Source: Flavobacteriales bacterium (GTDB taxonomy: Bacteria; Bacteroidota; Bacteroidia; Flavobacteriales_F; PHOS-HE28). Taken from it: a DNA stretch of 47,245 bases. The position numbers and the translations under genes are program-made. Shown piece by piece: positions 26,312-34,503 of this stretch (position 1 is its first letter; every line of letters begins with the position of its first letter). The notes beneath the pieces were generated by a model. The model saw only the letters and a list, made by a program, of their open reading frames with translations. It searched no databases and was not told the DNA's origin. Location of the stretch: the NCBI GenBank assembly GCA_020635715.1, contig JACJZG010000022.1, forward strand, positions 1-47,245. Direction: 5' to 3'.

Positions 26312-27028
26312 ATGGAACTGCTGCTCCTGTCCAACTCCACCCTGCCCGGCGAACCCTTCTTCCAATGGCCGCGGCCGCATGTGTCCGCCTTCCTGCAAGG
26401 CCGGAAGCGCCTGGCCTTCGTGCCCTTCGCAGCGACCGATGACATGCTGGAGACCTACATGGAACGTGTAAGACCCATCTTCGAAGAGATGGGTTGCGAG
26501 ACCATCGGTCTGCACTTGGAGAAGGATCCGGCAAAGGCGCTGGACGGTTGTGATGCCGTGGCCGTTGGAGGCGGCAACTCCTTCCTGCTGCTGCGCGCCC
26601 TGTACCGGACCGGACTGATGAAAGCGATCACGAACCGTGTACGCGACGGCATGCCCTACCTCGGATGGAGCGCCGGAAGCAACGTGGCCTGTCCCACCAT
26701 CATGACCACGAACGACATGCCGATCGCGGAACCACCCTCGCTGAAAGCCATGCACCTGATCCCCTTCCAGATCAACCCGCACTATACGGAAGCCATCATC
26801 CCCGGTCACGGTGGGGAGAGCCGCGACCAACGCATCGCCGAGTTCCTGGCCGTCAATCCACAGTTGAAGGTCATCGGCCTGCGCGAGGGATCACTGCTGC
26901 ACTTGAGCAATGGCAGGCTGACGCTCACGGGCAGGGACATGCAGCTGTTCCAGGCGGGATCACCGGCAACGACGATCGCAGACGGTTCCGTCATGCATCC
27001 GGATCTGCGGATGGTCACGGATCGCTGA
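26312..27028 (+). CDS. pepE: Dipeptidase E (alpha-aspartyl dipeptidase, S51 family)
   Basis: A 238-residue cytoplasmic serine peptidase that hydrolyses dipeptides with N-terminal aspartate. The start M-E-L-L-L-L-S-N-S-T matches the enterobacterial PepE N-terminus exactly. With this start the catalytic residues fall at Ser120 (G-W-S-A-G-S-N), Asp135 (T-T-N-D-M-P) and His157 (Q-I-N-P-H-Y), the published Salmonella numbering. An ATG two codons upstream (26306) overlaps the previous stop and could also be used through coupling. The gene follows the PorE-like gene with no gap. A link to the S46 peptidase, which would release Asp/Glu dipeptides, is metabolically reasonable but is inference. Confidence 0.95.
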   Translation: MELLLLSNSTLPGEPFFQWPRPHVSAFLQGRKRLAFVPFAATDDMLETYMERVRPIFEEMGCETIGLHLEKDPAKALDGCDAVAVGGGNSFLLLRALYRTGLMKAITNRVRDGMPYLGWSAGSNVACPTIMTTNDMPIAEPPSLKAMHLIPFQINPHYTEAIIPGHGGESRDQRIAEFLAVNPQLKVIGLREGSLLHLSNGRLTLTGRDMQLFQAGSPATTIADGSVMHPDLRMVTDR

Positions 27029-27130
27029 CAGCATTCCCTTCACAACTCGGCGGACCGGTGATCACTTGTGCCGCCGTGTGCAGGGAACTTTGTGGCTCAC
27101 CGTTGCGCACAGGCACCGGTACCCTACGAA

Positions 27131-28057
27131 ATGCCGACCACGGCCGAGACGGTCCAGGAGACCGGAACCATCACGACTTTCCTCCGCGTATTGGGCATGG
27201 ACCTCCTGATCCTGCTCAAGATCATCGCCATCATCGCTGCGGCGTGGCTCGTGGAGCGGATCATGCGGCTGATCCTGAAGCGTGGATATGCACGCCGGAA
27301 AGCCAAGGGACGGGACGAGTTCACGCAATACCGCTTCCTGCGCAACGCCGTGCGCACCGTGGTGGTCGTGGCAGCCTTCTTCGCGGTGATCTACAGTATT
27401 CCATCGCTCCGGTCCTTCGCGTTCACGCTCTTCGCCGGGGCCGGCCTGCTTGTCGCCATCCTCGGTTTCGCCGCACAGAAGGCCTTCAGCGACATCATCA
27501 GCGGGATCTTCATCGTGGCCTTCAAACCCTTCCGGGTCGGTGATGTGATCCAGGTCGGTCAGCAGGGCCTCTTCGGCACCGTGGAGGACATCAACCTACG
27601 GCATACCACCATCCTCACCTTCGAGAACCGCCGTGTGGTGATCCCCAATTCGATCATCGGTGAGGAACGCATCGTCAACAGCAGCATCCGCGAGGAGGCC
27701 ACCTGCCAGTTCGTGGAGATCCCGGTGGCGATCGATGCGGACATCGATGCGGTGAAGCGCATCATGCAGGAGGAGGCGAAGGCCCATCCATCCCAGTTCG
27801 ACAAGCGAAGTCCCGAGGAACGTGCCGCTGGAGAACCGGAAGTGGCCGTGCGTGTGATCGACATCAAGGATGGCAGCCTGCTCATCCGGGCGTACGTGTG
27901 GGCACCGGATCCCGTGACGGCGCGTGTGATGCGCTACGAACTGAACGAAAGGATACTGAAGCGGTTCAAGGAGGAGCACATCGGTGTGGCCCTGCCCATC
28001 AGACACCTCGTCCAGCACAACCCGTTCATCCCCCCGGCCATCGACGACCATGGATAA
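27131..28057 (+). CDS. MscS-family mechanosensitive ion channel
   Basis: A 308-residue inner-membrane protein. The first hydrophobic helix is at about 15-40 (M-D-L-L-I-L-L-K-I-I-A), the second near 73-90, and the pore helix near 95-125 (G-A-G-L-L-V-A-I-L-G-F-A-A-Q-K). It is followed by the family signature F-S-D-I-I-S-G-I-F-I and F-R-V-G-D-V-I-Q-V. The beta domain has V-E-D-I-N-L-R-H-T and P-N-S-I-I. Channels of this family open under membrane tension and release solutes during hypo-osmotic shock. I chose the ATG at 27131; a start at 27068 would add 21 unlikely residues. It lies 37 bases before corA on the same strand. Confidence 0.92.
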   Translation: MPTTAETVQETGTITTFLRVLGMDLLILLKIIAIIAAAWLVERIMRLILKRGYARRKAKGRDEFTQYRFLRNAVRTVVVVAAFFAVIYSIPSLRSFAFTLFAGAGLLVAILGFAAQKAFSDIISGIFIVAFKPFRVGDVIQVGQQGLFGTVEDINLRHTTILTFENRRVVIPNSIIGEERIVNSSIREEATCQFVEIPVAIDADIDAVKRIMQEEAKAHPSQFDKRSPEERAAGEPEVAVRVIDIKDGSLLIRAYVWAPDPVTARVMRYELNERILKRFKEEHIGVALPIRHLVQHNPFIPPAIDDHG

Positions 28058-28093
28058 GGAAGGCCGAAGTGCTTCACGAAACGAACACCGACC

Positions 28094-29155
28094 ATGAAGA
28101 AAGTCCGTCACCGTTCCGGAAAAGCAGGTCTGCCACCGGGGTCCTTCGTTGGAGTGGATGACAGCCATGGGGCCAACACCAACATCCGGCTATTCGAATA
28201 TGGACCGGACCATGTGCATGAGCGCCGTCTCGCCACCATAGACGAGTTCAGTGCACTCTCCGAGGGCTGTGAGAAAGTGTGGATCGACATCGACGGCTTG
28301 AACAACGACGGCACCATGCTGTCTGTGGGTGAACGCTACGAGCTGCATCCATTGCTGATGGAGGACGTATTGAACACGGACCACCGACCGAAGATGGAGG
28401 AGTACCAGGACACGCTCTTCATCGTGGCCAAGATGCTCAGCCTGGACGAGGAGACGGGCGGCATCCATACCGAGCAGATCTGCTTCGTCCTGCGTCAGGG
28501 ACTGGTGATCTCCTTCCAGGAACGGCCTGGGGATGTGCTCGAGCCCGTGCGCGAACGCCTCCGCCAGGGCATGGGCCGCGTGCGTCGTGCGGGTACGGAT
28601 TACCTCGTCTATGCCCTCCTCGATGTGATCGTGGACAACTACTTCCTCATCGTTGAGGCGCTCGGGCAGCGAATCGAAGCGCTCGAACGCAAGGTGATGC
28701 TGAAGCCCGGCAACGAGGACCTGCTCACCATCCAGGAACTCCGCAGCCTCCTGATCGGCGTGAACCGATATGTGACCCCGACGCGCGAACTCGCAGGACG
28801 CTTGAACACCCTGCAGAGCCAGCTGATCGACAAGAGCACACGGCGCTACATCAACGACCTGCAGGACCATACGGTGTACATCGCCGAGACGATCAACACC
28901 GACCGCGAGATCCTCACCAGCTTGGAGAACACCTACCATGCCATGCAGAACATGCGCATGGGCCAGGTGATGAAACTGCTCACGGTGATCAGCACCATCT
29001 TCATCCCGCTCACCTTCATCGTGGGGATCTACGGCATGAACTTCAAGCACATGCCCGAGCTGGAGTGGCACTACGGTTACTTCCTGGTGATGGGCGCCAT
29101 GGCGATCCTGGCGGTGGTGATGCTCGCCTGGTTCCGGCGGAAACGGTGGCTGTGA
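28094..29155 (+). CDS. corA: CorA-family magnesium/cobalt transporter
   Basis: A 353-residue inner-membrane channel of normal CorA length. The large cytoplasmic domain is followed by two C-terminal helices: I-S-T-I-F-I-P-L-T-F-I-V-G-I leading to the diagnostic Y-G-M-N-F at about 313-317, then Y-F-L-V-M-G-A-M-A-I-L-A-V-V-M-L-A. It ends in the usual basic tail (R-R-K-R-W-L). It imports Mg2+ and related ions as a pentamer. It is the last gene before the two-component operon, with 78 bases to the regulator start that contain promoter P1. I see no M-box-like leader; the gap to the MscS gene is only 36 bases, so the two are probably co-transcribed. Confidence 0.94.
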   Translation: MKKVRHRSGKAGLPPGSFVGVDDSHGANTNIRLFEYGPDHVHERRLATIDEFSALSEGCEKVWIDIDGLNNDGTMLSVGERYELHPLLMEDVLNTDHRPKMEEYQDTLFIVAKMLSLDEETGGIHTEQICFVLRQGLVISFQERPGDVLEPVRERLRQGMGRVRRAGTDYLVYALLDVIVDNYFLIVEALGQRIEALERKVMLKPGNEDLLTIQELRSLLIGVNRYVTPTRELAGRLNTLQSQLIDKSTRRYINDLQDHTVYIAETINTDREILTSLENTYHAMQNMRMGQVMKLLTVISTIFIPLTFIVGIYGMNFKHMPELEWHYGYFLVMGAMAILAVVMLAWFRRKRWL

Positions 29156-29179
29156 CCGGTCGATCCCGCTCCTGAATTC

Positions 29180-29227
29180 TCATGGTTTACCCGTATTGTA
29201 GATTCACTACCGCTCCCGGCATTTTTG
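29180..29227 (+). promoter_or_regulatory. Composite promoter P1 (dyad + -33 + TTTG) before the response regulator
   Basis: The conserved block TCATGGTTTACCCGTATTG (29180-29198) is followed by 25 bases and TTTG (29224-29227), seven bases before the regulator ATG. The left half-site CATGGT is followed after TT by ACCCGT, an imperfect partner. ATTG fits the Bacteroidota -33 element and ATTTTTG the -7 element. P1 is one of four copies in the window and sits upstream of the regulator itself. Confidence 0.7.
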
Positions 29228-29233
29228 TCGTCC

Positions 29234-29884
29234 ATGGATCAACCGCCCTACACCCTGCTGCTCGTTGACGACCAGACCATCTTTCTCGACGGGATCGAAA
29301 GCCTGCTGGAGCGCATGCCCGAGGTGGCCATTGTTGGTAAAGCCCACAATGGGAAGGACGCGTTGCAGCTGGCCACCGACCTGAAGCCTGACCTGGTGCT
29401 CATGGACATCAACATGCCGCACATGGACGGCATCGAGGCGAGCAAACGGATACGCAAGGTGAGTCCGGAGACCCGTGTGGTCGTCCTCAGTATGTATGGA
29501 CACAAGGAGTTCGTACTGGAGCTGCTCGATGGCGGTGTTGGTGGTTACCTCCTGAAGTCGACCGGTAAGAACGAGTTGATCCAGGCCCTGCTCACGGTGG
29601 CGGAAGGCGGCCAGTACATCGCCCAGGAGCTCCGAGACCTTGCTTCCAAGGTGGACAGGCATACGGACCGGAACGGGGAGCTGACCTACGGGGTACTTAC
29701 CAAACGCGAGGTGCAGGTGGTGAAGTTGATCCTGAAGGAACGCACCACCCAGGAGATCGCCGACACCCTCTTCCTCAGCGTGGCAACTGTGGAGACGCAC
29801 CGGAGGAACATTTTCCATAAACTCGACTGCCGCAACATCGCCGGCCTGGTGAAATACGCCATGGAACGGGGATGGGGCGAGTGA
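29234..29884 (+). CDS. NarL/FixJ-type response regulator (REC + LuxR HTH)
   Basis: A 216-residue DNA-binding response regulator. The receiver domain (residues ~5-125) has the acidic pair D12/D13, the phospho-acceptor D58 in L-V-L-M-D-I-N-M-P, the switch Ser86 and the conserved Lys108. A LuxR-type helix-turn-helix lies at ~155-213 (L-T-K-R-E-V-Q-V-V, T-Q-E-I-A-D-T-L-F-L-S-V-A-T-V-E-T-H). I use the ATG at 29234; a TTG nine bases upstream overlaps the -7 element. The two histidine kinases encoded in the same operon are of the NarX-like HisKA_3 class that pairs with this family. Because promoter P1 carries the same dyad as the three cargo genes downstream, I infer autoregulation and control of those genes. 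Confidence 0.93.
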   Translation: MDQPPYTLLLVDDQTIFLDGIESLLERMPEVAIVGKAHNGKDALQLATDLKPDLVLMDINMPHMDGIEASKRIRKVSPETRVVVLSMYGHKEFVLELLDGGVGGYLLKSTGKNELIQALLTVAEGGQYIAQELRDLASKVDRHTDRNGELTYGVLTKREVQVVKLILKERTTQEIADTLFLSVATVETHRRNIFHKLDCRNIAGLVKYAMERGWGE

Positions 29885-29910
29885 AGACCAACCAATACCA
29901 CATTCAAGCC

Positions 29911-30222
29911 ATGTCATTCAAAGTCACAGTGATCCTGCCCGCAACAGATGGGAAGATCAGCGTAAAAGTTGAACGTCCTGCTGATTCCAAATATCTCGGC
30001 CATGAGATCGACCCGCTGGATGACGGACCTGCTCGTTACTTCATCGGTTTCTACACCGAAGGTTCCTCCAGCAACATGGAGGCAGATACATATGAGACCG
30101 GCGTCGAACATTTCCCGGCTCATCCGATAAGCACCTCCTTCACGGGCTTGGTCGTGGTTCAGAATGCGGTGGTAGCGCGGGATCGGAAGCGCACCCGCAA
30201 TGGTCGTGTGCCAGAACAGTGA
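29911..30222 (+). CDS. Unknown 103-residue protein between regulator and kinase
   Basis: I recognise no family. The protein (M-S-F-K-V-T-V-I-L-P-A-T-D-G-K onward) has no signal peptide or membrane helix, is acidic in the middle (H-E-I-D-P-L-D-D-G) and ends in a basic tail (A-R-D-R-K-R-T-R-N-G-R). Support for it being real: its stop TGA overlaps the ATG of kinase 1 (TGATG at 30220-30224), it fills an otherwise empty gap of 337 bases in the operon, and it starts 26 bases after the regulator. Base composition is lower in GC than the flanking genes. It could be an auxiliary protein of the signalling system; that is only positional inference. Confidence 0.6.
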   Translation: MSFKVTVILPATDGKISVKVERPADSKYLGHEIDPLDDGPARYFIGFYTEGSSSNMEADTYETGVEHFPAHPISTSFTGLVVVQNAVVARDRKRTRNGRVPEQ

Positions 30223-32324
30223 TGCCCCTTGATGGGGCAAGTCCAACGGTAAGCATCCGTTCCGTTCAGTCCCTACACCTGCAATTCCTGTACAAACCGT
30301 TGCTGCCCTTGTTGGCCGGCCTGTTGCTGGTTGCGGTACCGTGCGCTGCGCAGGATGCGGACCTACGCTACCTGCACGAACGATCCACACGTCTGCTGGA
30401 TCATGGTTCGGCTCCTCAAATGGAAGTCTTCCTCGACAGCTTGGAACGACTTGGACGAAGTGCGCCCCGGATGGCCTTGGCCCACCAACTGATGTTGGCA
30501 CGTTGGTTCCGGCATACGGAACGGGAACGTGAGGCGTACCAGAAACTGGATAGTCTGAAGAGGGCGATCCCGAGCGATGAAGCGTATATCCGCTACCTGA
30601 TCGACTACCAGATCGCCAAGACCCTGGTCAAGTTGGGCCTGCTAAATGAGGCACTGGGTTCTGCTCATGCAGCCGTGATCGCTGCACGAAAGGCCGGTCT
30701 GTCCCATGAAGCCCTCAACATGCAAGTGACCGCATGCGAGATCCATCTGGATACGGACGAGCTACACGAAGCCCAGCAGTGCCTGGAGATCGCCTTGGAA
30801 CAGGCAAGAAAGGAGCATGATGATGCGAATGAATGTCGGTCGCTCATCGCCATGGGCAACTTGTACTACCAGCAGGAGAAAGATGAGGATGCGCTTCGAC
30901 TTTACAATGCCGCATTTGCGGTGGCCAAGTTGCAGGGAGACCCAGGGCTGTTGACCACATGTCTGCTCAACATCGGCGCTGCTCTCTCGTTCACCGCTGG
31001 TGCTGACTCTGCCATTCTGCTGTATCGGTCGGTGCTGGACACCATGAAAACCGGTCGTTTGGAGCCGCAATACAGGGCCGACCTCCTCGGGAACATGGCC
31101 AGCATGTATAGCGATGAAGGCCTGCATGATAAAGCCCTGCTGGAACTGGACCGCGTCTTGGATCTCTATACAGCCCTGCACGATACAGCAGGTATGGCTC
31201 GGACACATCTGTACAGGGCCACTGCGCTATGGGAATCTGGGCGGCGTGAAGACGCGGTGGAACAGACAATGCTTGCCATTGCGCGATCGCGTTCCTTGGG
31301 CCTCAAAGCCGAAGCCACCCGGAAAGCCTCGGACTTCCTTGCGGCCTTAGGTGATGCAACTGCGTCACGTGATCTGCTGAACAGGTATTGTCAACTCGCC
31401 GATAGTCTGGCACGATCACGCTATAATTCCGGCGTGGCTGGCGCGCAGGTGCGTTTTGAAACTGCGGAGAAGAAACGCCGCATCGCCGAGCAGGACCAGG
31501 CCCTCGCCTTCGCCGCCGAGCAGGACCGCCGCAAATCCACCCAACGCAACGCCTTCATCGTAACCACCGCACTGCTCGCCCTGATCGCCCTCCTCCTCTA
31601 CCGCTCCATGCGCAACCGCCAGCGCCTTGCCAGAAAGGAGAAGGAACTGCACGATGAACAGGTCGATCAGCTCCTCAGCCAGCAGGAGATGAAGAGCATC
31701 AACGCCATGCTCGATGGCCAGGAGAAGGAACGTGAACGCGTGAGCAAGGAATTGCACGACCACGTTGGCCACCTACTTGGCACCATCAAGCACCAGCTCG
31801 GCGAATTAGAGGAACAAGTGGCCGATGTGAAGAGCGAGCAGAGCACACAATACCGCAAGGTCACCGGCCTGCTGGACAATGCCGCCGGTGAACTGCGCCG
31901 CATCAGCCACGACATGGCCGCCGCCACCCTCAACCGATTCGGCCTGGAGAAGGCGCTGAAGGACCTGCGCGACACCATCCACATCAACGGCCGCCTGCAG
32001 GTGGAGCTGAACACCTTCGGGCTGGAGAAGCCGCTGGAGCGTGGCGTGGAGATCGCCGTTTACCGCATCGTCCAGGAAGCGGTGAGCAATGTGCTGAAGC
32101 ATGCCGAGGCCTCGGAGCTATCCATCGCCGTGACACATGCCCCAGGTCGGCTGAGCGTACTGGTCGGCGACAACGGCACCGGCTTCGATACCACCGCGAC
32201 CTCCAGCGGCGTGGGCTTGACCAACATCCGCTCGCGTGCGGCGGCACTGGGCGCACAGGTGCAGATCGACAGCACGCCGGGGAAGGGCACTACGGTGAGC
32301 GTGGAGTGCCCGGTAGTGGGGTGA
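30222..32324 (+). CDS. TPR sensor histidine kinase 1 (HisKA_3 / HATPase_c)
   Basis: A 700-residue membrane kinase. After an N-terminal hydrophobic segment (L-L-P-L-L-A-G-L-L-L-V-A-V to A-A-Q-D) comes a region of about 390 residues with TPR-like helices (A-L-R-L-Y-N-A-A-F-A-V-A, G-L-H-D-K-A-L-L-E-L-D), probably periplasmic. A transmembrane helix is at ~444-462 (A-F-I-V-T-T-A-L-L-A-L-I-A-L-L-L-Y), followed by a coiled coil. The phospho-acceptor is His512 in K-E-L-H-D-H-V-G-H-L-L-G. The ATPase domain has Q-E-A-V-S-N-V-L-K-H-A-E, G-D-N-G-T-G-F-D and G-V-G-L-T-N-I-R. The start is the ATG of a TGATG overlap. Its 3' 743 bases are nearly identical to kinase 2. The likely target is the regulator at 29234; the stimulus is unknown. 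Confidence 0.92.
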   Translation: MPLDGASPTVSIRSVQSLHLQFLYKPLLPLLAGLLLVAVPCAAQDADLRYLHERSTRLLDHGSAPQMEVFLDSLERLGRSAPRMALAHQLMLARWFRHTEREREAYQKLDSLKRAIPSDEAYIRYLIDYQIAKTLVKLGLLNEALGSAHAAVIAARKAGLSHEALNMQVTACEIHLDTDELHEAQQCLEIALEQARKEHDDANECRSLIAMGNLYYQQEKDEDALRLYNAAFAVAKLQGDPGLLTTCLLNIGAALSFTAGADSAILLYRSVLDTMKTGRLEPQYRADLLGNMASMYSDEGLHDKALLELDRVLDLYTALHDTAGMARTHLYRATALWESGRREDAVEQTMLAIARSRSLGLKAEATRKASDFLAALGDATASRDLLNRYCQLADSLARSRYNSGVAGAQVRFETAEKKRRIAEQDQALAFAAEQDRRKSTQRNAFIVTTALLALIALLLYRSMRNRQRLARKEKELHDEQVDQLLSQQEMKSINAMLDGQEKERERVSKELHDHVGHLLGTIKHQLGELEEQVADVKSEQSTQYRKVTGLLDNAAGELRRISHDMAAATLNRFGLEKALKDLRDTIHINGRLQVELNTFGLEKPLERGVEIAVYRIVQEAVSNVLKHAEASELSIAVTHAPGRLSVLVGDNGTGFDTTATSSGVGLTNIRSRAAALGAQVQIDSTPGKGTTVSVECPVVG
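31582..32324 (+). repeat. Duplicated kinase core, copy 1
   Basis: From the end of the transmembrane helix to the stop codon this stretch matches 33672-34414 at a constant offset of 2,090 bases with no gaps. A block of about 175 bases (31894-32069) is identical, including synonymous sites. The sensor halves upstream are unrelated beyond being TPR-like. Confidence 0.93.
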
Positions 32325-32365
32325 CGGCCCAATACCGATATTGGATCCACGCAGGAGGCCTTCGC

Positions 32366-34414
32366 ATGCCCACTCCTTACCACTTCCGATCCTTTGTCGC
32401 CGGATGGCTGGCATGCCTTTGCCTCCTGCCTAGCGCCCATGCGCAATGGGGCCACCTCAACAGGGATTCGGTCATCGCGCTTCTCGACCCGGAAGAATGC
32501 TCTGAGGACCAGCTGATGCGGTACCACCTGTTGTCCCAAGAGTGGATGGTCTCGGTCAAAGCCATGCGCTACCTGCCGCAGGTGGAAAGGCTCCTCAGGT
32601 GCCTCAGCCCCGCCACCACCAGGACCTTGCAGCGCCATCATGACTTCTTGAACGCCTCCTACCAGTACCGGATGGGCTACCAGATGAAGTTCAGGCGGAA
32701 CTTCCCGGAGGCCCTGCGTTACTTCCAGACGTCCTGGACGCTCATGGAGGGTCTGGGATATTCCACCGCTTCCAACATCGAGGCCATCGGCGTGCTGTAC
32801 GAATCGGTCGGTGAGCAAGGATTGGCTATGCGTCACTATGAAATGGCTCTCGCTAGCTGCCTTCAATATGAGCCCGCAGACCCCTTTGGTGAGGGATCCA
32901 TCCGCCGTCATATCGCATCATTGCTCATGGACCAAGGCCGCTTCACGTCCGCGGATCCGGTTCTGGCTGCGTGCGACACCACCATCATCGACCTGCGCAT
33001 CCTTGTGCATGCCCATCGCGCCCGAAAGGCCCTGCTGCTCGGCGACAGCGCCGCAGCGGAAGCCGGCTACATGAACACACTTGAGCTGCTGGCCCCAGCC
33101 TCGGACGATTGGGCGAAGATCGACCTGCTTACGCCGCTCATCCGCTTGCGCAGTGCGCGCGGCGATCATCAGGGAGCGCTCAACGCCGCATTGAGTTGCA
33201 TCGAGGTCGCCGACCGCACCGGGGATGAATCGGCCTGGTGCACCTGCATGATCCTTGCCGGCAAGTCCCAATATGCCTTGGGGCATGCTGCCATGGCCGA
33301 AAAGCGGCTCAAGGCCGCCCTGGACACGGCCCGGGCATACGGTTACCACGGCCTCGCCCGCATGACCGGCGATGAAGGCTCCATGGTGGAAGCCGCTGCC
33401 ACCCTGCGCGATATCTATCTCGAGCAGAACAGGCTGGTCGACGCGGTTCAGATGACCACCTATTGGAGCGAACTGAAGGACACCTTGAACATGCGCGATG
33501 GCCGGCTGGATGTGCTTCGCTATCGCATGCAGGAAGCCGCACGCATGGATAGTACGCGTGCGGCGATCACCCTATCACAAGTGCGATCGGAACGAGCTCA
33601 GGCGCAGAAGGAAGTTCAGCAACAGCGCAACCGGACCCTGCTCGCCTTGGCGCTGGCTTCAGCCCTCGCCCTCATCGCCCTCCTCCTCTATCGTTCCATG
33701 CGCAACAAGCAGCGCCTGGCGAAAAAGGAGAAAGAGCTACACGATGAACAGGTCGATCAGCTGCTGAGCCAGCAGGAGATGAAGAGCATCAACGCCATGC
33801 TCGAGGGCCAGGAGCAGGAACGTGAACGCGTGAGCAAGGAACTCCATGACCATGTGGGCCACTTGCTCGGCACCATCAAGCACCAGCTGGGCGAGTTGGA
33901 GGAACAGGTGGCCGATGTGAAGAGCGAGCAGAGCACACAATACCGCAAGGTCACGGGCCTGCTGGACAACGCAGCCGGCGAGCTGCGCCGCATCAGCCAC
34001 GACATGGCCGCCGCCACCCTCAACCGATTCGGCCTGGAGAAGGCGCTGAAGGACCTGCGCGACACCATCCACATCAACGGCCGCCTGCAGGTGGAGCTGA
34101 ACACCTTCGGGCTGGAGAAGCCGCTGGAGCGTGGCGTGGAGATCGCCGTTTACCGCATCATCCAGGAAGCGGTGAGCAATGTGCTGAAGCATGCCGAGGC
34201 CACGGAACTATCCATCGCCGTGACACATGCCCCAGGTCGGCTGAGCGTACTGGTCGGCGACAACGGCACCGGCTTCGATACCAACGCGACCTCCAGCGGC
34301 GTGGGCTTGACCAACATCCGTTCGCGAGCGGCGGCATTGGGCGCGCAGGTGCAGATCGACAGCGCGCCGGGCAAGGGCACCACGGTGAGCGTGGAGTGCC
34401 CGGTGGTGGGGTGA
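32366..34414 (+). CDS. TPR sensor histidine kinase 2 (HisKA_3 / HATPase_c)
   Basis: A 682-residue paralogue of kinase 1. The ATG at 32366 begins a clear signal peptide (F-V-A-G-W-L-A-C-L-C-L-L-P-S-A-H-A-Q); a start at 32306 would overlap kinase 1 and is rejected. The sensor region (~25-410) is TPR-like (A-L-R-Y-F-Q-T-S-W, G-L-A-M-R-H-Y-E-M-A-L) but its sequence differs from kinase 1. A transmembrane helix lies at ~425-446. The kinase core carries His494 in K-E-L-H-D-H-V-G-H, then the same ATP-binding motifs as kinase 1, with only a handful of residue differences. Two inputs with one shared output module suggest that both kinases feed the same regulator. The gene is 41 bases after kinase 1. 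Confidence 0.92.
   Translation: MPTPYHFRSFVAGWLACLCLLPSAHAQWGHLNRDSVIALLDPEECSEDQLMRYHLLSQEWMVSVKAMRYLPQVERLLRCLSPATTRTLQRHHDFLNASYQYRMGYQMKFRRNFPEALRYFQTSWTLMEGLGYSTASNIEAIGVLYESVGEQGLAMRHYEMALASCLQYEPADPFGEGSIRRHIASLLMDQGRFTSADPVLAACDTTIIDLRILVHAHRARKALLLGDSAAAEAGYMNTLELLAPASDDWAKIDLLTPLIRLRSARGDHQGALNAALSCIEVADRTGDESAWCTCMILAGKSQYALGHAAMAEKRLKAALDTARAYGYHGLARMTGDEGSMVEAAATLRDIYLEQNRLVDAVQMTTYWSELKDTLNMRDGRLDVLRYRMQEAARMDSTRAAITLSQVRSERAQAQKEVQQQRNRTLLALALASALALIALLLYRSMRNKQRLAKKEKELHDEQVDQLLSQQEMKSINAMLEGQEQERERVSKELHDHVGHLLGTIKHQLGELEEQVADVKSEQSTQYRKVTGLLDNAAGELRRISHDMAAATLNRFGLEKALKDLRDTIHINGRLQVELNTFGLEKPLERGVEIAVYRIIQEAVSNVLKHAEATELSIAVTHAPGRLSVLVGDNGTGFDTNATSSGVGLTNIRSRAAALGAQVQIDSAPGKGTTVSVECPVVG
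33672..34414 (+). repeat. Duplicated kinase core, copy 2
   Basis: Direct repeat of 31582-32324 (offset 2,090 bases, no gaps). Scattered differences cluster in the first ~220 bases and the last ~200 bases, with an identical block in the middle, a pattern typical of recent gene conversion. Confidence 0.93.
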
Positions 34415-34441
34415 CGAAAGTTCCTTGGCACATCCGGATAA

Positions 34442-34488
34442 TCATGGTTTACCATGATTGCCTGCCTGCCGGAAGCCTCCGTGCTTTG
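34442..34488 (+). promoter_or_regulatory. Composite promoter P2 before the FG-GAP protein gene
   Basis: The block TCATGGTTTACCATGATTG (34442-34460) contains a perfect inverted repeat, CATGGT-TT-ACCATG, directly before ATTG. TTTG follows after 24 bases (34485-34488), 15 bases before the ATG at 34504. It lies 27 bases after the kinase 2 stop with no terminator between, so transcripts may also read through from the operon. Confidence 0.72.
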
Positions 34489-34503
34489 GGTATCCCCAAG
34501 GAG

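Noticed and set aside
29191..29233. TTG start at 29225 for the response regulator
   Set aside because: It lies inside the TTTG promoter element; the ATG at 29234 fits the receiver domain start.
32329..32348. CCAATACCGATATTGG palindrome before kinase 2 as a fifth regulator site
   Set aside because: It resembles the ACCNGTATTG part of the block but lacks CATGGT, and there is no TTTG at the fixed distance. It may be a separate small palindrome in the 41-base gap between the kinases.
34396..34503. Upstream in-frame extension of the FG-GAP gene (likewise 40220-40351 and 42385-42537 for the next two genes)
   Set aside because: All three extensions translate promoter sequence; the shared I-M-V-Y-type peptide comes from the TCATGGTTTACC block. 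True signal peptides begin at 34504, 40352 and 42538.
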